Source: Actinobacteria bacterium UBA4719 (GTDB taxonomy: Bacteria > Actinomycetota > Actinomycetes > Actinomycetales > Dermatophilaceae). Taken from it: DNA of 53,156 nucleotides. Position numbers and translations under genes: made by a program. The stretch spans positions 18,331-71,486 of the forward strand of contig DHJN01000268.1 of assembly GCA_002404345.1 (NCBI GenBank), in the 5' to 3' direction. Position 1 is the first letter of the stretch. Each line of letters starts with the position of its first letter. Positions 32,154 through 43,451 of this stretch are shown one piece after another. The notes beneath the pieces were generated by a model. The model searched no databases, was not told where the DNA came from, and saw only the letters and a list, made by a program, of their open reading frames with translations.

Positions 32154-33822
32154 TGACCCGAAGCGGCATCGCCGGGCTCGTCGACACCACTGCGACCCGG
32201 CACCTTTCTTCACCGGCAAGGGCGGGGTCGGTAAGACGTCTGCAGCCTGCTCCACCGCCGTCGGCCTCGCCCAGGCGGGTCGCTCGGTTCTTACCGGGAA
32301 CGGGTCATCGGCCCCTACCGGGGGGTCCTCCCGGCCAGCGCGGTGGCGAGGGTGGAGGAACAGCGCTCTGGTGCGTGCACCGTGGAGATCGCCGCCTTCG
32401 ACGAGTTCACCGCGCTTCTGACCGATACCGCATTGACCGCCGGGTTCGACCACATCGTGTTCGACACCGCCCCCACCGGGCACACCTTGCGCCTGCTGTC
32501 GCTGCCAGCGGCATGGTTATCGTTCATTGGCGACGGCACCGGCACCTCTTGCCTCGGCCCCCTCTCGGGGATGGCAGCGCAGCAGGGCCGCTACACCCAG
32601 GCCGTGGCCGCGCTCAGCGACCCGACCAGCACCACCCTGGTCCTGGTCGCCCGTCCCGAGCGGGCGTCGTTGGCCGAGGCCCAGCGAGCGAGCACCGAGC
32701 TACGCGCCCTCGGCATAGGCCACCAACGCCTCGTGGTCAACGGGTTGTTCACTGCCACCCCCGGTACCGATGACCCGCTAGCCGTTGCCCTGCACACCCA
32801 GGCCCGCGACGCCTTGGACACCATGCCCCCCGAGCTGGCCGGACTGCCCCGCAGCACCGTGGGGCTGCGGACGATCAGCCCGGTGGGCGTCAACGAGCTG
32901 CGGCGCCTCGCCGAGGACACGGATCCCGCCGCCAGCCCCACCAGCAACAGCGAGCCGGCGCCGGTGGACGCCGGGTCGTTCCACGGCCTCATCGACACCA
33001 TCGCCGCCGCGGGTGCGGGCCTGGTGATGACCATGGGCAAGGGCGGCGTCGGCAAGACGACCGTCGCGGCGGCCGTGGCCGTGGCCCTGGCTGAGCGCGG
33101 GCACCGGGTGCACCTGACCACCACCGACCCCGCCGCCCACATCGCCGAAGCCATGGGCGGCGCGGAGGCAGTGGCTTAGCTGGTCTTGACGTCGCCCGGA
33201 TCGACCCGGTCGCGGAGACCGTCGCCTACACCGCGGAGGTGCTGGCCACCGCGGGTGCCGACCTCGACGACGAAGCCCGCGCCGTGCTGGCCGAAGACCT
33301 GGCCTCGCCGTGCACCGAGGAGATCGCCGTCTTCCAGGCGTTCGCCCGAACCCTGGCCGCAGCCCAGGACTCGTTCGTCGTGGTGGACACCGCCCCGACC
33401 GGGCACACCCTGCTGCTGCTCGACGCCGCCCGTACCTACCACCGCGAGCTCACCCGCCAGAGCGGGCAGATGCCTGAGCATGTGTTGCACCTGCTCGACC
33501 GCCTCCGCGACACCACCCGCACGCACGTGCTCCTTGTCGCGGTACCCGAGGCCACCCCGGTTCACGAAGCTGCCCGGCTGCAGGCCGACCTGGCCCGCAG
33601 CGGCATCACCCCAGAGCCTGGGTGCTCAACCAGAGCCTGACCGCAGCCACCCCCACCGACCCACTACTGGTGGCCCGGGCGGCCAGCGAGCATCGCTACC
33701 TCACCGAGGTCGCCACCACCCTGGCCGAACGAATGGTGGTATTGCCCCGAGTGACCGAAGCACCCACAGGTGCGGCCCGGCTGCGGGGCCTCGTTGCCGA
33801 AACCGTCACCGCCACACGCTGA
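32153..33822 (+). pseudogene. arsA: Broken arsA (arsenite-translocating ATPase)
   Basis: Frames must be shifted at three places, with one block missing, to read an ArsA-like protein. The N-terminus MTRSGIAGLVDTTATRHL lacks one T at 32204-32208, restoring FFTGKGGVGKTS. At about 32290 the frame jumps from GLAQAGRSVL to YRERVIGPYRGV, losing about 60 residues including switch I and the DPASN region. At 33171-33179 a five-base insertion creates a stop, before LDVARIDPVAETVAYTAEVL. At about 33614 a G is missing before WVLNQSL. The second P-loop (GKGGVGKTT) is intact. Single-base changes could be sequencing errors, but the missing block makes inactivity likely. Confidence 0.88.
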
Positions 33823-33867
33823 GCGAAGAAAACCGATGCCTGGGCCACAACGACCGGGGTGAGGCAC

Positions 33868-33884
33868 GGCGCCGTTGCGGCGTC
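33868..33884. terminator. Weak hairpin between convergent arsA and RNase J genes
   Basis: GGCGCCG TTG CGGCGTC forms a 7-bp stem with one G-U pair. It lies in the 67-bp gap of a convergent pair and could end both transcripts. Confidence 0.35.
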
Positions 33885-33889
33885 GGGCG

Positions 33890-35575
33890 TCAGGCGTCAA
33901 TGATGACCGGGATGATCAAGGGGCTGCGTCGGTACCTCCGGTGGGCCCAGGTTGCCACGGCCTGGCTGACCAGCTCCTCGATCTGCTCGACGTCAATGCC
34001 TTCCTTCGTCGCCCTGGTCAGGACCTTCTGGATCACTGGCACCGCAGTGTCGAAGGTGGAGTCATCATGTTCGAAGCCGTGCGCGAGGAAGTCGGGCTTC
34101 TCGGCCAGCTTGCCGGTGTCGGGGTCCACGATGGCAACGATGGTGACGACCCCCTCCTCTGCCAGGTTCCTGCGGACCGTCAAGGTGTGTTCGGTGGCGC
34201 CGCCGACCTTCATGGCATCCACGAAGACCAGGCCGGCGGGGACCGTGCCGGTGAGGGATGCCCGGCCGTCGACAAGGTCGATGACCGATCCGTCCTCGGC
34301 GATGATTACCCGGTCCGGCGCTACGCCCGTACGGATGGCCAGGTCGGCGTTCGCGCGCAGGTGCCGCCACTCGCCGTGGACGGGCAGGACGTTGGAGGGT
34401 CGGACGATGTTGTAGCAGTAGGCCAGCTCTCCGGCGCTGGCGTGGCCGGAGACATGGACCTTGGCGTTGCCCTTGTGGATCACGTTCGCACCCCAGCGGG
34501 TCAGCTCGTTGATCACCCGATAGATGGCGTTCTCGTTGCCCGGGATCAGTGAGCTGGCAAGCAGGACGGTGTCGCCCTCGGTGATCCGGATGGGGTGGTC
34601 GCGGTTGGCCATCCGCGACAGCGCCGCCATCGGCTCACCCTGGGAACCCGTGCAGATGAGGGTGATCTTGTTGGCCGGCATGCCCTCCAGGGCCTTGAGG
34701 TCGACCACCAGGCCCTTCGGAATGGTGAGATAGCCCAGGTCGCGGGCGATACCCATGTTGCGGACCATGGAACGGCCCACGAAGGCAACCTTGCGGTGAT
34801 GTTGGTGGGCGGTATCCAGAACCTGCTGGATCCGGTGCACGTGGCTGGCGAAGCTGGAGACGATGACGCGACCGGGACAGGTGCGGAATACGGTCTCGAT
34901 GGCGGGGGAGAGGTCGCGCTCGGAGGTGGTGAACCCCGGGACCTCGGCATTGGTGGAGTCGACCAGGAACAGGTCGACGCCCTCGTCGGCCAGTCGGGCG
35001 AACGCGCCCAGGTCGGTGAGGCGTCCGTCCAGCGGGAACTGGTCCATCTTGAAGTCCCCGGTGTGCAGCACGAGCCCGGCAGGGGTGCGGATCGCCACGG
35101 CGAGCCCGTCGGGGATCGAGTGGTTGACGGCGATGAACTCGCAGTCGAACGGTCCCAGCTCCAGTCGCTCCCCCTCGTGAACCTGGATGGTCTTTGGGGT
35201 GATGTGGTGCTCCTTGAGCTTGGCCTTGATAAAGGCCAGGGTGAGCTTGGAACCGACCAAAGGTATGTCGGGACGCTCGCGCAGCAGGTAAGGGACGCCT
35301 CCGATGTGATCCTCGTGCCCATGGGTGAGCACGATGGCGTCGATCCGGTCCAGACGGTCCCGAATCCAGGTGAAGTCGGGCAGGATCACGTCGACACCCG
35401 GCTGGTGCTCCTCGGGGAACAGCACTCCGCAGTCAACCACCAGGAGCCGGCCGGCGTGTTCGAAGACCGTCATGTTGCGGCCGATCTCGCCCAGTCCGCC
35501 CAGAGGCACCACGCGCAGCCCGCCTGGCGGCAGTTGACGCAACGTGTCCTTGCGCTTGCCTCCGCGTCGACTCAT
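33890..35575 (-). CDS. rnj: Ribonuclease J
   Basis: The 561-residue beta-CASP metallo-beta-lactamase protein carries LTHGHEDHIGG (about 80-90), HTGDFKMD and the C-terminal beta-CASP signatures, including SGHASAGEL, which binds phosphate. The N-terminal basic stretch (MSRRGGKRK) and overall length are typical. RNase J is both 5'-3' exoribonuclease and endonuclease and matures rRNA and mRNA in actinobacteria. The gene is usually found next to dapA; here it is flanked by the ars remnant and, 222 bp upstream, the QueA-like gene. Confidence 0.95.
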   Translation of the reverse strand: MSRRGGKRKDTLRQLPPGGLRVVPLGGLGEIGRNMTVFEHAGRLLVVDCGVLFPEEHQPGVDVILPDFTWIRDRLDRIDAIVLTHGHEDHIGGVPYLLRERPDIPLVGSKLTLAFIKAKLKEHHITPKTIQVHEGERLELGPFDCEFIAVNHSIPDGLAVAIRTPAGLVLHTGDFKMDQFPLDGRLTDLGAFARLADEGVDLFLVDSTNAEVPGFTTSERDLSPAIETVFRTCPGRVIVSSFASHVHRIQQVLDTAHQHHRKVAFVGRSMVRNMGIARDLGYLTIPKGLVVDLKALEGMPANKITLICTGSQGEPMAALSRMANRDHPIRITEGDTVLLASSLIPGNENAIYRVINELTRWGANVIHKGNAKVHVSGHASAGELAYCYNIVRPSNVLPVHGEWRHLRANADLAIRTGVAPDRVIIAEDGSVIDLVDGRASLTGTVPAGLVFVDAMKVGGATEHTLTVRRNLAEEGVVTIVAIVDPDTGKLAEKPDFLAHGFEHDDSTFDTAVPVIQKVLTRATKEGIDVEQIEELVSQAVATWAHRRYRRSPLIIPVIIDA

Positions 35576-35797
35576 CGCGTCACGGTCGAAGCGGTCGTCG
35601 GGGCTGCAGTGATCTGGCGGTGGGCACGGCGATTTCTTGTGTTCACGGTCGGCTTTCGTCTATGGAGGTGGTTGCGGTTCCTGTCTGGGCTCTTCTGAGA
35701 GTATGCCGGGCCACTGACCTCGTGCGTGAGTTTGGACGTTTCCGGGAAGGTAGTCCAACAGCCCGGTCAAGGTCCTGCCGGTGACGTCGTCTCGCCC

Positions 35798-36856
35798 TTA
35801 TGAGCGGCTGGGCAGCAGCAGCGCGCTGTCTCCGAACTCGTGCCACAGGTACCCGTGCAGGACGGCCTGCTCGTAGGTTGAGCTGACCAGGTCCGCGCCG
35901 GCTACAGCTTCCAGCAGAAGCAGATGCGACGCCCCCGGCGCGTGCCAGCCGGTGATCAGGCCGTCCACGACGCGGGCCGGCCGGTCGGGCCCCAGGACCA
36001 GGTGGGTCCATCCGTGACCAGCTGTGACCGAGCCGCTGGCGTCGGCGACGGTCTCCAGAGCGCGGGTGACCGTGGTCCCGGTCGCGATCACGCGGCCGCC
36101 TGTGCGGCGGGTGAGGTTGACCAGCTCGGCGGTGCCCGCTGGAACCTGGTATCGCTCCGGGGCAGGCGCCTCGCCGGCCTCGGGGGAGGAGACACCGGCG
36201 TGCAGCGTCAGCGGCGCCATCCGGACACCACGGGTGATCAGGGACGTCACCAGCTCGGCGGTGAACGGCCGTCCGGCGCTCGGCATCTCAGCGCTGCCAG
36301 GGTGGGTCGCGAAGATGGTCTGGTAGCTCTCCAGCGGCCATTGGCCGGGTACGTATCCGTAGGTGATTGCCCGGCCGTGGCGATGCAGGAGCCGGAGCAC
36401 GTCGGGTACCGAGATGGTCGCCCGCCACAGTCGGGTGACCGGCTCGCTGGCATCGGAGTAGGCCGTCACCAGGTTGGCCGAGGCGTCGTCGGGTAGCCAA
36501 ACCCGGTCACCGCTGACCAGAGAGGTCACTGGGCCGTGAGCGTGGACTGCCGGGCGGATCTCGACGACCCAGCTGCCATCGTCCAGGTGGGTCGAGAAGT
36601 GCACGACGACTTTTTGCCCGTCCGGAAGTGCGCCGTCCACGGCCGCCGGCAAGGTTGCGGAGGTATTGAACACCACCAGGTCGCCGGGAGCGAGCTGATC
36701 CGGCAGGTCGGCAAACCGCCGGTGCCACAGCCGGTGGCCGTCGGCCACGAGCAGACGCACCTGGTCACGCCGGACGCCGCGCGCCTCGGGTGGTTCGACC
36801 GCCGTGAGACTGTCGGGCAGCTCGAAAGTGGTGCGCGCCGTGGCACTTGCCCTCAC
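35798..36856 (-). CDS. QueA-like (S-adenosylmethionine:tRNA ribosyltransferase-isomerase family) protein
   Basis: The 352-residue protein matches the QueA fold along its length: HRRFADLPDQLAPGDLVVFN near residue 50, YGYVPGQWPLESYQTIFATHPGSAEMPSAGRPFT in the middle, and WHAPGASHLLLLEAVAG at the end. The family's NDTRVIPARL block reads NTSATLPAAV here, losing conserved Asp and Arg. QueA transfers the ribosyl part of SAM to preQ1 in tRNA. The divergent motif, and no tgt, queC or queG nearby, make a queuosine role uncertain. It overlaps the SDR gene by four bases and shares its promoter. Confidence 0.72.
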   Translation of the reverse strand: MRASATARTTFELPDSLTAVEPPEARGVRRDQVRLLVADGHRLWHRRFADLPDQLAPGDLVVFNTSATLPAAVDGALPDGQKVVVHFSTHLDDGSWVVEIRPAVHAHGPVTSLVSGDRVWLPDDASANLVTAYSDASEPVTRLWRATISVPDVLRLLHRHGRAITYGYVPGQWPLESYQTIFATHPGSAEMPSAGRPFTAELVTSLITRGVRMAPLTLHAGVSSPEAGEAPAPERYQVPAGTAELVNLTRRTGGRVIATGTTVTRALETVADASGSVTAGHGWTHLVLGPDRPARVVDGLITGWHAPGASHLLLLEAVAGADLVSSTYEQAVLHGYLWHEFGDSALLLPSRS

Positions 36857-37584
36857 CGGGAAACCTCCGCTCGGAAGGTGTCGATGACCGTCGGGTCCGT
36901 GTTGATCTGCAGGTCGCGAGCTCGGTAGCGACCGCTAGGCGGGCGGCCATCGACCAGGGCCAGCAGGGCGGGTACGACGGACTCGGGACCTGGCCGGTCA
37001 GAGATGTCCTCGCCGGGAAAGGCCTGCTGGTGCATCTCGGTGCGCATGTCGCCGGGGTCGAGGGCGTAGATGCTCAAGGTCGGCTCCTCGACGGCCAGCA
37101 CGGCCGTCACCTGGTCCAACGCAGCCTTGGCCGAGCCGTATCCGCCCCAACCCTCGTAGGCCTCGACCCCGGCGTCGGAGGTGATGTTGACGACGGTGCC
37201 GGCGCTCGCCATCAGCAACGGACGGTGGAGCTGGATCAGTGCCAGTGGGGCAAGCACGTCGATCTTGTACACCGAGGCCAGCTGGTCCAGGGGGTAGTCC
37301 TTCAGGTGCGGCAGCGGGCTCGGGCCAAGGCTGCTGGCGTTGTTGACAAGCAGGTCCAGGCGACCGTGTTGCTGCACAGAGGCAAGCAGGGCGGCGCGGT
37401 GTGCCGGGTCGGCCACGTCTCCGGCCAGTGCGCTGACTGAACCGGGTGGCAGCTCCCGGACCAGGTCGTCGAGGAGGTCAGCGCGACGACCGTCGACCAC
37501 CATGGACCAGCCGCGTCGGGCCAGCTCGGTGACCACGGCCCGGCCGAGTCCCAGTGATGCGCCGGTGACGAGTGCGACACGCAT
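36853..37584 (-). CDS. SDR-family NAD(P)-dependent oxidoreductase
   Basis: The 243-residue short-chain dehydrogenase starts at ATG 37584, with GGGAGAA upstream. It has TGASLGLGRA (Gly-rich nucleotide loop), a DVAD element, NNAS, catalytic Ser in ITSDAG and YGSAK. It is a generic SDR with unknown substrate. It is first in an operon with the QueA-like gene and is expressed divergently from a SoxR-like regulator, which hints at redox or xenobiotic control. Confidence 0.86.
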   Translation of the reverse strand: MRVALVTGASLGLGRAVVTELARRGWSMVVDGRRADLLDDLVRELPPGSVSALAGDVADPAHRAALLASVQQHGRLDLLVNNASSLGPSPLPHLKDYPLDQLASVYKIDVLAPLALIQLHRPLLMASAGTVVNITSDAGVEAYEGWGGYGSAKAALDQVTAVLAVEEPTLSIYALDPGDMRTEMHQQAFPGEDISDRPGPESVVPALLALVDGRPPSGRYRARDLQINTDPTVIDTFRAEVSR

Positions 37585-37621
37585 GTGCGTTTCTCCCTTG
37601 TCATGAACTGTGCTGTCGCCC

Positions 37622-37652
37622 ATCATGAGAGTTGAAGTCCACTTTAAGTCAA
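37622..37652 (-). promoter_or_regulatory. MerR/SoxR-type promoter for the SDR-QueA-like operon
   Basis: Reading the minus strand, TTGACT (-35, 37652-37647) and CATGAT (-10, 37627-37622) are separated by 19 bp, the lengthened spacing typical of MerR-family activated promoters. The spacer holds a TTGAAGT-CC-ACTTTAA dyad (37632-37647, one mismatch), where such regulators bind. The soxR-like start is only 38 bp beyond the dyad on the other strand. Confidence 0.6.
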
Positions 37653-37664
37653 GTGAGGTGTCGG

Positions 37665-38153
37665 ATGCTCCAGTCGAGGGACCTGCTCACAGTCGGTCAG
37701 GTCTCCGATCGCAGCGGCTTCGCGCCCTCGGCGTTGCGGTACTACGAACGGATGGGTCTGGTTGCCGCCACGAGGACGAGTGGGGGTCAGCGCCGCTACG
37801 AGCGCAACGTGCTCAGGCGGCTCGCGTTCGTTCGGGCGGCTCGCAATGTTGGGTTGAGCCTGGACGAGGTGGAGCAGGCTCTGTCGACGCTGCCGAAGGG
37901 CCGGGCCCCGAATCGCAGTGACTGGGCCCGGTTGTCCCGGGGATGGCGGGGTCGGCTGGATGAGCAGATCAGGGCCCTCACCGCGTTGAGGGACGGCCTC
38001 GACTCGTGCATCGGCTGTGGTTGCCTCTCGCTGCGGACCTGCGGCCTCCAGAACCCGTCGGACATCGCCGCGAGCCAGGGACTGGGTGCGGCCTACCTCC
38101 CGTCGTCGCTGCGGCGCCCCGTCGATCAGCACAAGGCACTCAACAGGCCCTGA
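37665..38153 (+). CDS. soxR: SoxR-like MerR-family [2Fe-2S] regulator
   Basis: The ATG at 37665 has GTGAGG upstream; a longer TTG start at 37632 lies inside the operator and is unlikely. The 162-residue protein has a MerR HTH (SALRYYERMGL, SGGQRRYERN) and the C-terminal CIGCGCLSLRTC, which matches SoxR's Cys-X2-Cys-X-Cys-X5-Cys cluster site. SoxR senses redox-cycling compounds. In actinobacteria its regulon is often small and made of oxidoreductases and transporters. The divergent SDR-QueA-like pair is the natural target. Confidence 0.92.
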   Translation: MLQSRDLLTVGQVSDRSGFAPSALRYYERMGLVAATRTSGGQRRYERNVLRRLAFVRAARNVGLSLDEVEQALSTLPKGRAPNRSDWARLSRGWRGRLDEQIRALTALRDGLDSCIGCGCLSLRTCGLQNPSDIAASQGLGAAYLPSSLRRPVDQHKALNRP

Positions 38154-38187
38154 GCGCCGTTGATGCGGTGCTTGCGCCCACCATTGC

Positions 38188-38952
38188 TCAGCGGTCGGCC
38201 GCCACAGGGCATGCGTCCCAGGTGTCGGCGAGGACGCGCCACGCCGGGTCCAGACAGCGGGTGTGCGCCTGCCCCGACAGACTGCGGATGAGTGTCCCGG
38301 GACCCTCCAGCTCGAACCGATGGGCTCCGTCCCCGACAACCTTCTTCGGTATGTCGTCCGCCCGTCGTCCGAGGACACTGACCGTGTCGATGACGCGCCA
38401 CGGTCCGAGCAGGCCGGTGCGCGGCCGGTGCGCGCCCAGCACGAGGTCCTCGACGAGCAACGGATACCCCCCGTGGCTGACTCGCGTGCGTTGAGCAAGC
38501 GAACCGCCTCGCTCGCCGCTTCGTCCCAGGACCAGCGTCTCTCGCAGCATTGCCGTCGCCCCCGGTGCCAGGTCGACCTGTACCTCGCGGCTGACGTCGG
38601 CGCCCTCCGCGACGACGAATGGCTTCCCGTGCCAGCGCAGCCGGGCGCCCTCGGCAAGGTGGACCCGCACGCGCCACCGTGCCGAACCGCCCCGCATGTC
38701 GTAGGCGACGGTGCCCGACGGCTCGATGAGGTCGAGTTCGGCCTCGGGGCCGACCGTGACGTCGACCTCGATGAGGTCGTCGGCCAGGAGCAGGGCACCC
38801 TCGGCCACGAGGGCAACGCTGGCAGACGCGTGGCCGAAGGCCAGTATCCGGGCAGTGAGGTGGCCTCGACCGTCGGCGCCGCTGGAGTCGAGACGCACCC
38901 GTGCACGACTACCTCGCGGATCGACGCCGACCTCGATACCGGTGCGGCTCAC
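38188..38952 (-). CDS. ureD: Urease accessory protein UreD (UreH)
   Basis: The 254-residue protein has the UreD pattern: a beta-rich body with [44 protein letters not shown] and a C-terminal WRVLADTW. It acts with UreF and UreG as the scaffold that binds apo-urease and passes nickel to the active site. Its GTG start overlaps the ureG stop by four bases. It is last in the ure operon and converges on the soxR-like gene. Confidence 0.93.
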   Translation of the reverse strand: MSRTGIEVGVDPRGSRARVRLDSSGADGRGHLTARILAFGHASASVALVAEGALLLADDLIEVDVTVGPEAELDLIEPSGTVAYDMRGGSARWRVRVHLAEGARLRWHGKPFVVAEGADVSREVQVDLAPGATAMLRETLVLGRSGERGGSLAQRTRVSHGGYPLLVEDLVLGAHRPRTGLLGPWRVIDTVSVLGRRADDIPKKVVGDGAHRFELEGPGTLIRSLSGQAHTRCLDPAWRVLADTWDACPVAADR

Positions 38953-39695
38953 CGGTCGCCAGCCGGTACGTTCTGGTGCTGGTGGTGACCCTCGCGGTCC
39001 TGCGCATCCGTCGCATCGCCATGGCCGTGCGGCGCCATCGGTCCGGGGTCCTGCGGCACCAGAGCGCCCGCGGCGAAGCTGTCGACCTGGGTGAGGACCC
39101 AGGCCTTGAGTGCCTGGATCGAGTCGGGATTCTTGCGCGACAGCGCAATGACCGGGCGGTGGTCACGCTCCGCCAGGCCCTCTCGAACCATCCGCGGAAC
39201 GTCGACGTCCACATGCTCGGCGAGGTCGGTCTTGTTGATGACCAGGAGGTCCGCACGCGAGATACCGGGCCCGCCCTTGCGCACGACGTCACCGCCTCCG
39301 GCGACGTCGAGGACGAAGATCTGGGTGTCGACCAGGGCGGGGGAGAAGGTCGCCGTCAGGTTGTCACCCCCCGACTCGACGAGGATCAGCTCGACCGGGT
39401 CGAAGTCGAGCTCCAGGTCCTCGACGGCGAGGAGGTTTGCCGTGATGTCGTCACGGATCGCCGTGTGAGGGCAGGCTCCGGTCTCGACGGCACGGATGCG
39501 TTCCGGCGCAAGGACCCCCGCGGCTCGGAGCATCCGGGCGTCCTCGTCGGTGTAGATGTCGTTGGTGATCACGGCCAGGGACAGCCGATCAGCGAGCTCG
39601 CGGCAGAGCAAGCCGATCAGGGAGCTCTTGCCGGTGCCCACCGGTCCACAGACGCCCAGCCGCAGAGCGCGGGTTCCCCTCACGGACTCAGGCAC
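38949..39695 (-). CDS. ureG: Urease accessory GTPase UreG, with His-rich C-terminal tail
   Basis: The 248-residue SIMIBI-class GTPase has GPVGTGKSS (P-loop), ESGGDNLTA, the nickel-binding ACPHTAI (Cys-Pro-His) and NKTDL (guanine specificity). GTP hydrolysis drives nickel insertion into urease. The last 35 residues ([21 protein letters not shown]) have five His and several acidic residues and go beyond the usual UreG end. Since ureE is absent, this tail may serve as the nickel-storing part. It overlaps ureF by 8 bp and ureD by 4 bp. Confidence 0.94.
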   Translation of the reverse strand: MPESVRGTRALRLGVCGPVGTGKSSLIGLLCRELADRLSLAVITNDIYTDEDARMLRAAGVLAPERIRAVETGACPHTAIRDDITANLLAVEDLELDFDPVELILVESGGDNLTATFSPALVDTQIFVLDVAGGGDVVRKGGPGISRADLLVINKTDLAEHVDVDVPRMVREGLAERDHRPVIALSRKNPDSIQALKAWVLTQVDSFAAGALVPQDPGPMAPHGHGDATDAQDREGHHQHQNVPAGDR

Positions 39696-40389
39696 TGAAC
39701 AACCTCCTCGTGGTGGCGGCGTGGTCCTGTGCCCACGCCTCCATCAGGGGAGCCGACAGAGCTGGGATCAGGTGCGGATCAACCAGATCCGCACAGCGCG
39801 GCACCATCGACTCAATGTCCTCGCGTAGCCCGAGCACCCACCCGGCTGCCTTCATCGGGTCTCCCGGGCTCAGCTTGAGCGAAGCCGACACGACCGTCTG
39901 GACGTCGTCGTAGCCCACCAGACGCACCAGCTGCCCGCCGCTCAGCCCGCCCGCCGCCGCCACGAGTCCGAGCGCGCGTGGCCGGCTCGGGTGGCGCACC
40001 GCTTCGAGCTCTCCCAGCACCGCGGCGTCCGGCCAGAGATGGCGCGCCAGACGCCGGTACGCGCGTCCCATGGCGCGCGAAGCCGCGCGCTGGGCGTCAC
40101 TGGGAGTCCGGGCCGCCCAGGCCAGCTCCACGTCGTCGGTGCCCTGGCCGGCGAGGGCCCGGTGGCGGCACACCACTGCGGTTGCGGCTTCGGTGAGCGT
40201 GACGGTGGCAAGGCGGGTGCGGCAGTACTCGACCAGCCGGCTCGGGTCGAGCCCGTCCCGTAGCGCGGGCTCCAACCCACCGGACTGGGTGTGGCCGGAT
40301 GTGGGCAGGCGGGCGTCGGCCAGGAGCATGAGCAATAGCTCCGTGATCCCGGGCGAGGGGTGTTCGGGGGACGTGAGCTCGGAAGACAT
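39688..40389 (-). CDS. ureF: Urease accessory protein UreF
   Basis: The 233-residue helical protein starts at ATG 40389 ([10 protein letters not shown]), 5 bp after ureC. It shows the UreF pattern [26 protein letters not shown] and [18 protein letters not shown]. It has no catalytic motif. UreF bridges UreD and UreG and stimulates GTPase activity during urease maturation. Its position between ureC and ureG is standard. Confidence 0.93.
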   Translation of the reverse strand: MSSELTSPEHPSPGITELLLMLLADARLPTSGHTQSGGLEPALRDGLDPSRLVEYCRTRLATVTLTEAATAVVCRHRALAGQGTDDVELAWAARTPSDAQRAASRAMGRAYRRLARHLWPDAAVLGELEAVRHPSRPRALGLVAAAGGLSGGQLVRLVGYDDVQTVVSASLKLSPGDPMKAAGWVLGLREDIESMVPRCADLVDPHLIPALSAPLMEAWAQDHAATTRRLFSA

Positions 40390-40394
40390 GACCG

Positions 40395-42090
<1,696 letters not shown>

Positions 42091-42098
<8 letters not shown>

Positions 42099-42432
42099 CG
42101 AGGAGAGCCTCCTTGCTGCTCTTGACCCGTATGCCGGGTACGCGCCGGTTCCCTTGCAGCGCAACGGCTTTCACCGTGCGCGACGCGCCGGGCTCGAACC
42201 GGCACGAGGTGCCGGAGGGGATGTCGAGCCGGAAGCCATGAGCCGTCACGCGGTCGAAGTCAAGCGCCACGTTGGCATCGGGGAGGTGGAGGTGCGAGCC
42301 GATCTGCACCGGACGGTCCCCGGTGTTGAGGATGACGAGCTCGACCCGCTCGTCGTCTCCGCGGCCGGCGTTGAGGGTGTGGGTGCCGGGCGCCGTGCGG
42401 ACTGCGCCCGGACCGGACGTGTGGTTCGCCAT
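42091..42432 (-). CDS. ureB: Urease subunit beta
   Basis: The 113-residue protein contains the diagnostic [23 protein letters not shown] and [13 protein letters not shown] stretches. It is one of the two small structural subunits, separate from UreA as in most actinobacteria. It overlaps ureC by 8 bp. Confidence 0.95.
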
Positions 42433-42454
42433 GGTCAGCTCTCCTTCGGGACGG

Positions 42455-42757
42455 TCAGGCGATCGGGTGGTGGAGCGTCACGAGCTTTCGTCCGTCGGGG
42501 AAGGTCGCCTCGACCTGGACGTCAACGAGCATGTCGACGACGTCGGGCATGACCTGGTCGCGGGTGAGCACCTCGCGACCCCGCTCCATCAGCGCCGAGA
42601 CGCCTGCGCCCTCGCGAGCACGCTCGATCACCCACGTGCTGAGCAGCGCCACACTCTCGGGGTAGTTGAGCAGGACGCCCCGGGACTGCCGGTCCCGCGC
42701 GACCATGCCCGCCACGGCCAGCAGTAGCTTCTCGGTGTCGGACGGAGTCAGGTGCAT
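42455..42757 (-). CDS. ureA: Urease subunit gamma
   Basis: The 100-residue protein matches UreA throughout: MHLTPSDTEKLLLAVAGMVARD, GVLLNYPESVALLS, QVMPDVVDMLVDVQVEATFPDGRK. It starts one base after the urtE stop, so transporter and enzyme genes are directly joined. No promoter is needed between them. Confidence 0.97.
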   Translation of the reverse strand: MHLTPSDTEKLLLAVAGMVARDRQSRGVLLNYPESVALLSTWVIERAREGAGVSALMERGREVLTRDQVMPDVVDMLVDVQVEATFPDGRKLVTLHHPIA

Positions 42758-42758
42758 C

Positions 42759-43451
42759 TCAGATCGTCATCGCCTTCCGGACGGACTGCTGGGCGTCGAG
42801 CCCGCCCGCACCGCTTGACGTGATGCGACCGGCCTCCAGCACGTAGTATCGCGCAGCTGCTCTGAGGGCGAAGCCGACATGCTGTTCCACGAGGAGAACG
42901 GACAGGCCACCTCGGGAAGTGAGGTCGAGGATCGCCTGCTCGATCTCGCCGACCACGGATGGCTGGATGCCCTCGGTGGGTTCGTCCAGGATGAGCAGGC
43001 GGGGCCCGGTGATGAGCGCGCGGGCGATTGCGAGCTGTTGACGCTGACCACCAGAGAGCAGACCGGCCCGACGCCCGAGAAAGGGCTTCAGGGCAGGGAA
43101 CATGTCGAGCATCTCGTCGACCAGGGCCTTGCCACGAGGACGCCCGTCCGCGACGACCTGGAGGTTCTCCAGCGTCGTCAGCCTCTCGAACGACTGCTGG
43201 CCCTGAGGCACGTAGGCGAGCCCACGGCGTACCCGCTGGTGTGGTGGTAGACCGGTGACGTCCTCACCGTCGAGCAGGACGGAGCCGCGGGTGACGGGGA
43301 GCAGACCCACCACCGCGCGAAGCAGCGTGGTCTTGCCGGCGCCGTTGTGGCCCATGATCGCGACCACCTGACCGTTGGGGACCTCGATGGTCGCGTCGTG
43401 CACGACGGTCGTTCTTCCATAGCCAGTGGTGACCCCGTCCAGCTGGAGCAT
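42759..43451 (-). CDS. urtE: Urea ABC transporter ATP-binding subunit UrtE
   Basis: The 230-residue branched-chain-type ATPase has GHNGAGKTT, LSGGQRQQLAIARA and LLILDEPTEGIQPSV, the last part typical of UrtE. The start overlaps the urtD stop by one base (TGATG). It powers uptake of urea with UrtD through the UrtBC channel. It is placed last of the five urt genes, next to ureA. Confidence 0.93.
   Translation of the reverse strand: MLQLDGVTTGYGRTTVVHDATIEVPNGQVVAIMGHNGAGKTTLLRAVVGLLPVTRGSVLLDGEDVTGLPPHQRVRRGLAYVPQGQQSFERLTTLENLQVVADGRPRGKALVDEMLDMFPALKPFLGRRAGLLSGGQRQQLAIARALITGPRLLILDEPTEGIQPSVVGEIEQAILDLTSRGGLSVLLVEQHVGFALRAAARYYVLEAGRITSSGAGGLDAQQSVRKAMTI

Noticed and set aside
34595..35698. 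367-codon plus-strand frame opposite RNase J
   Set aside because: The RNase J frame has full domain conservation; the opposite frame has none.
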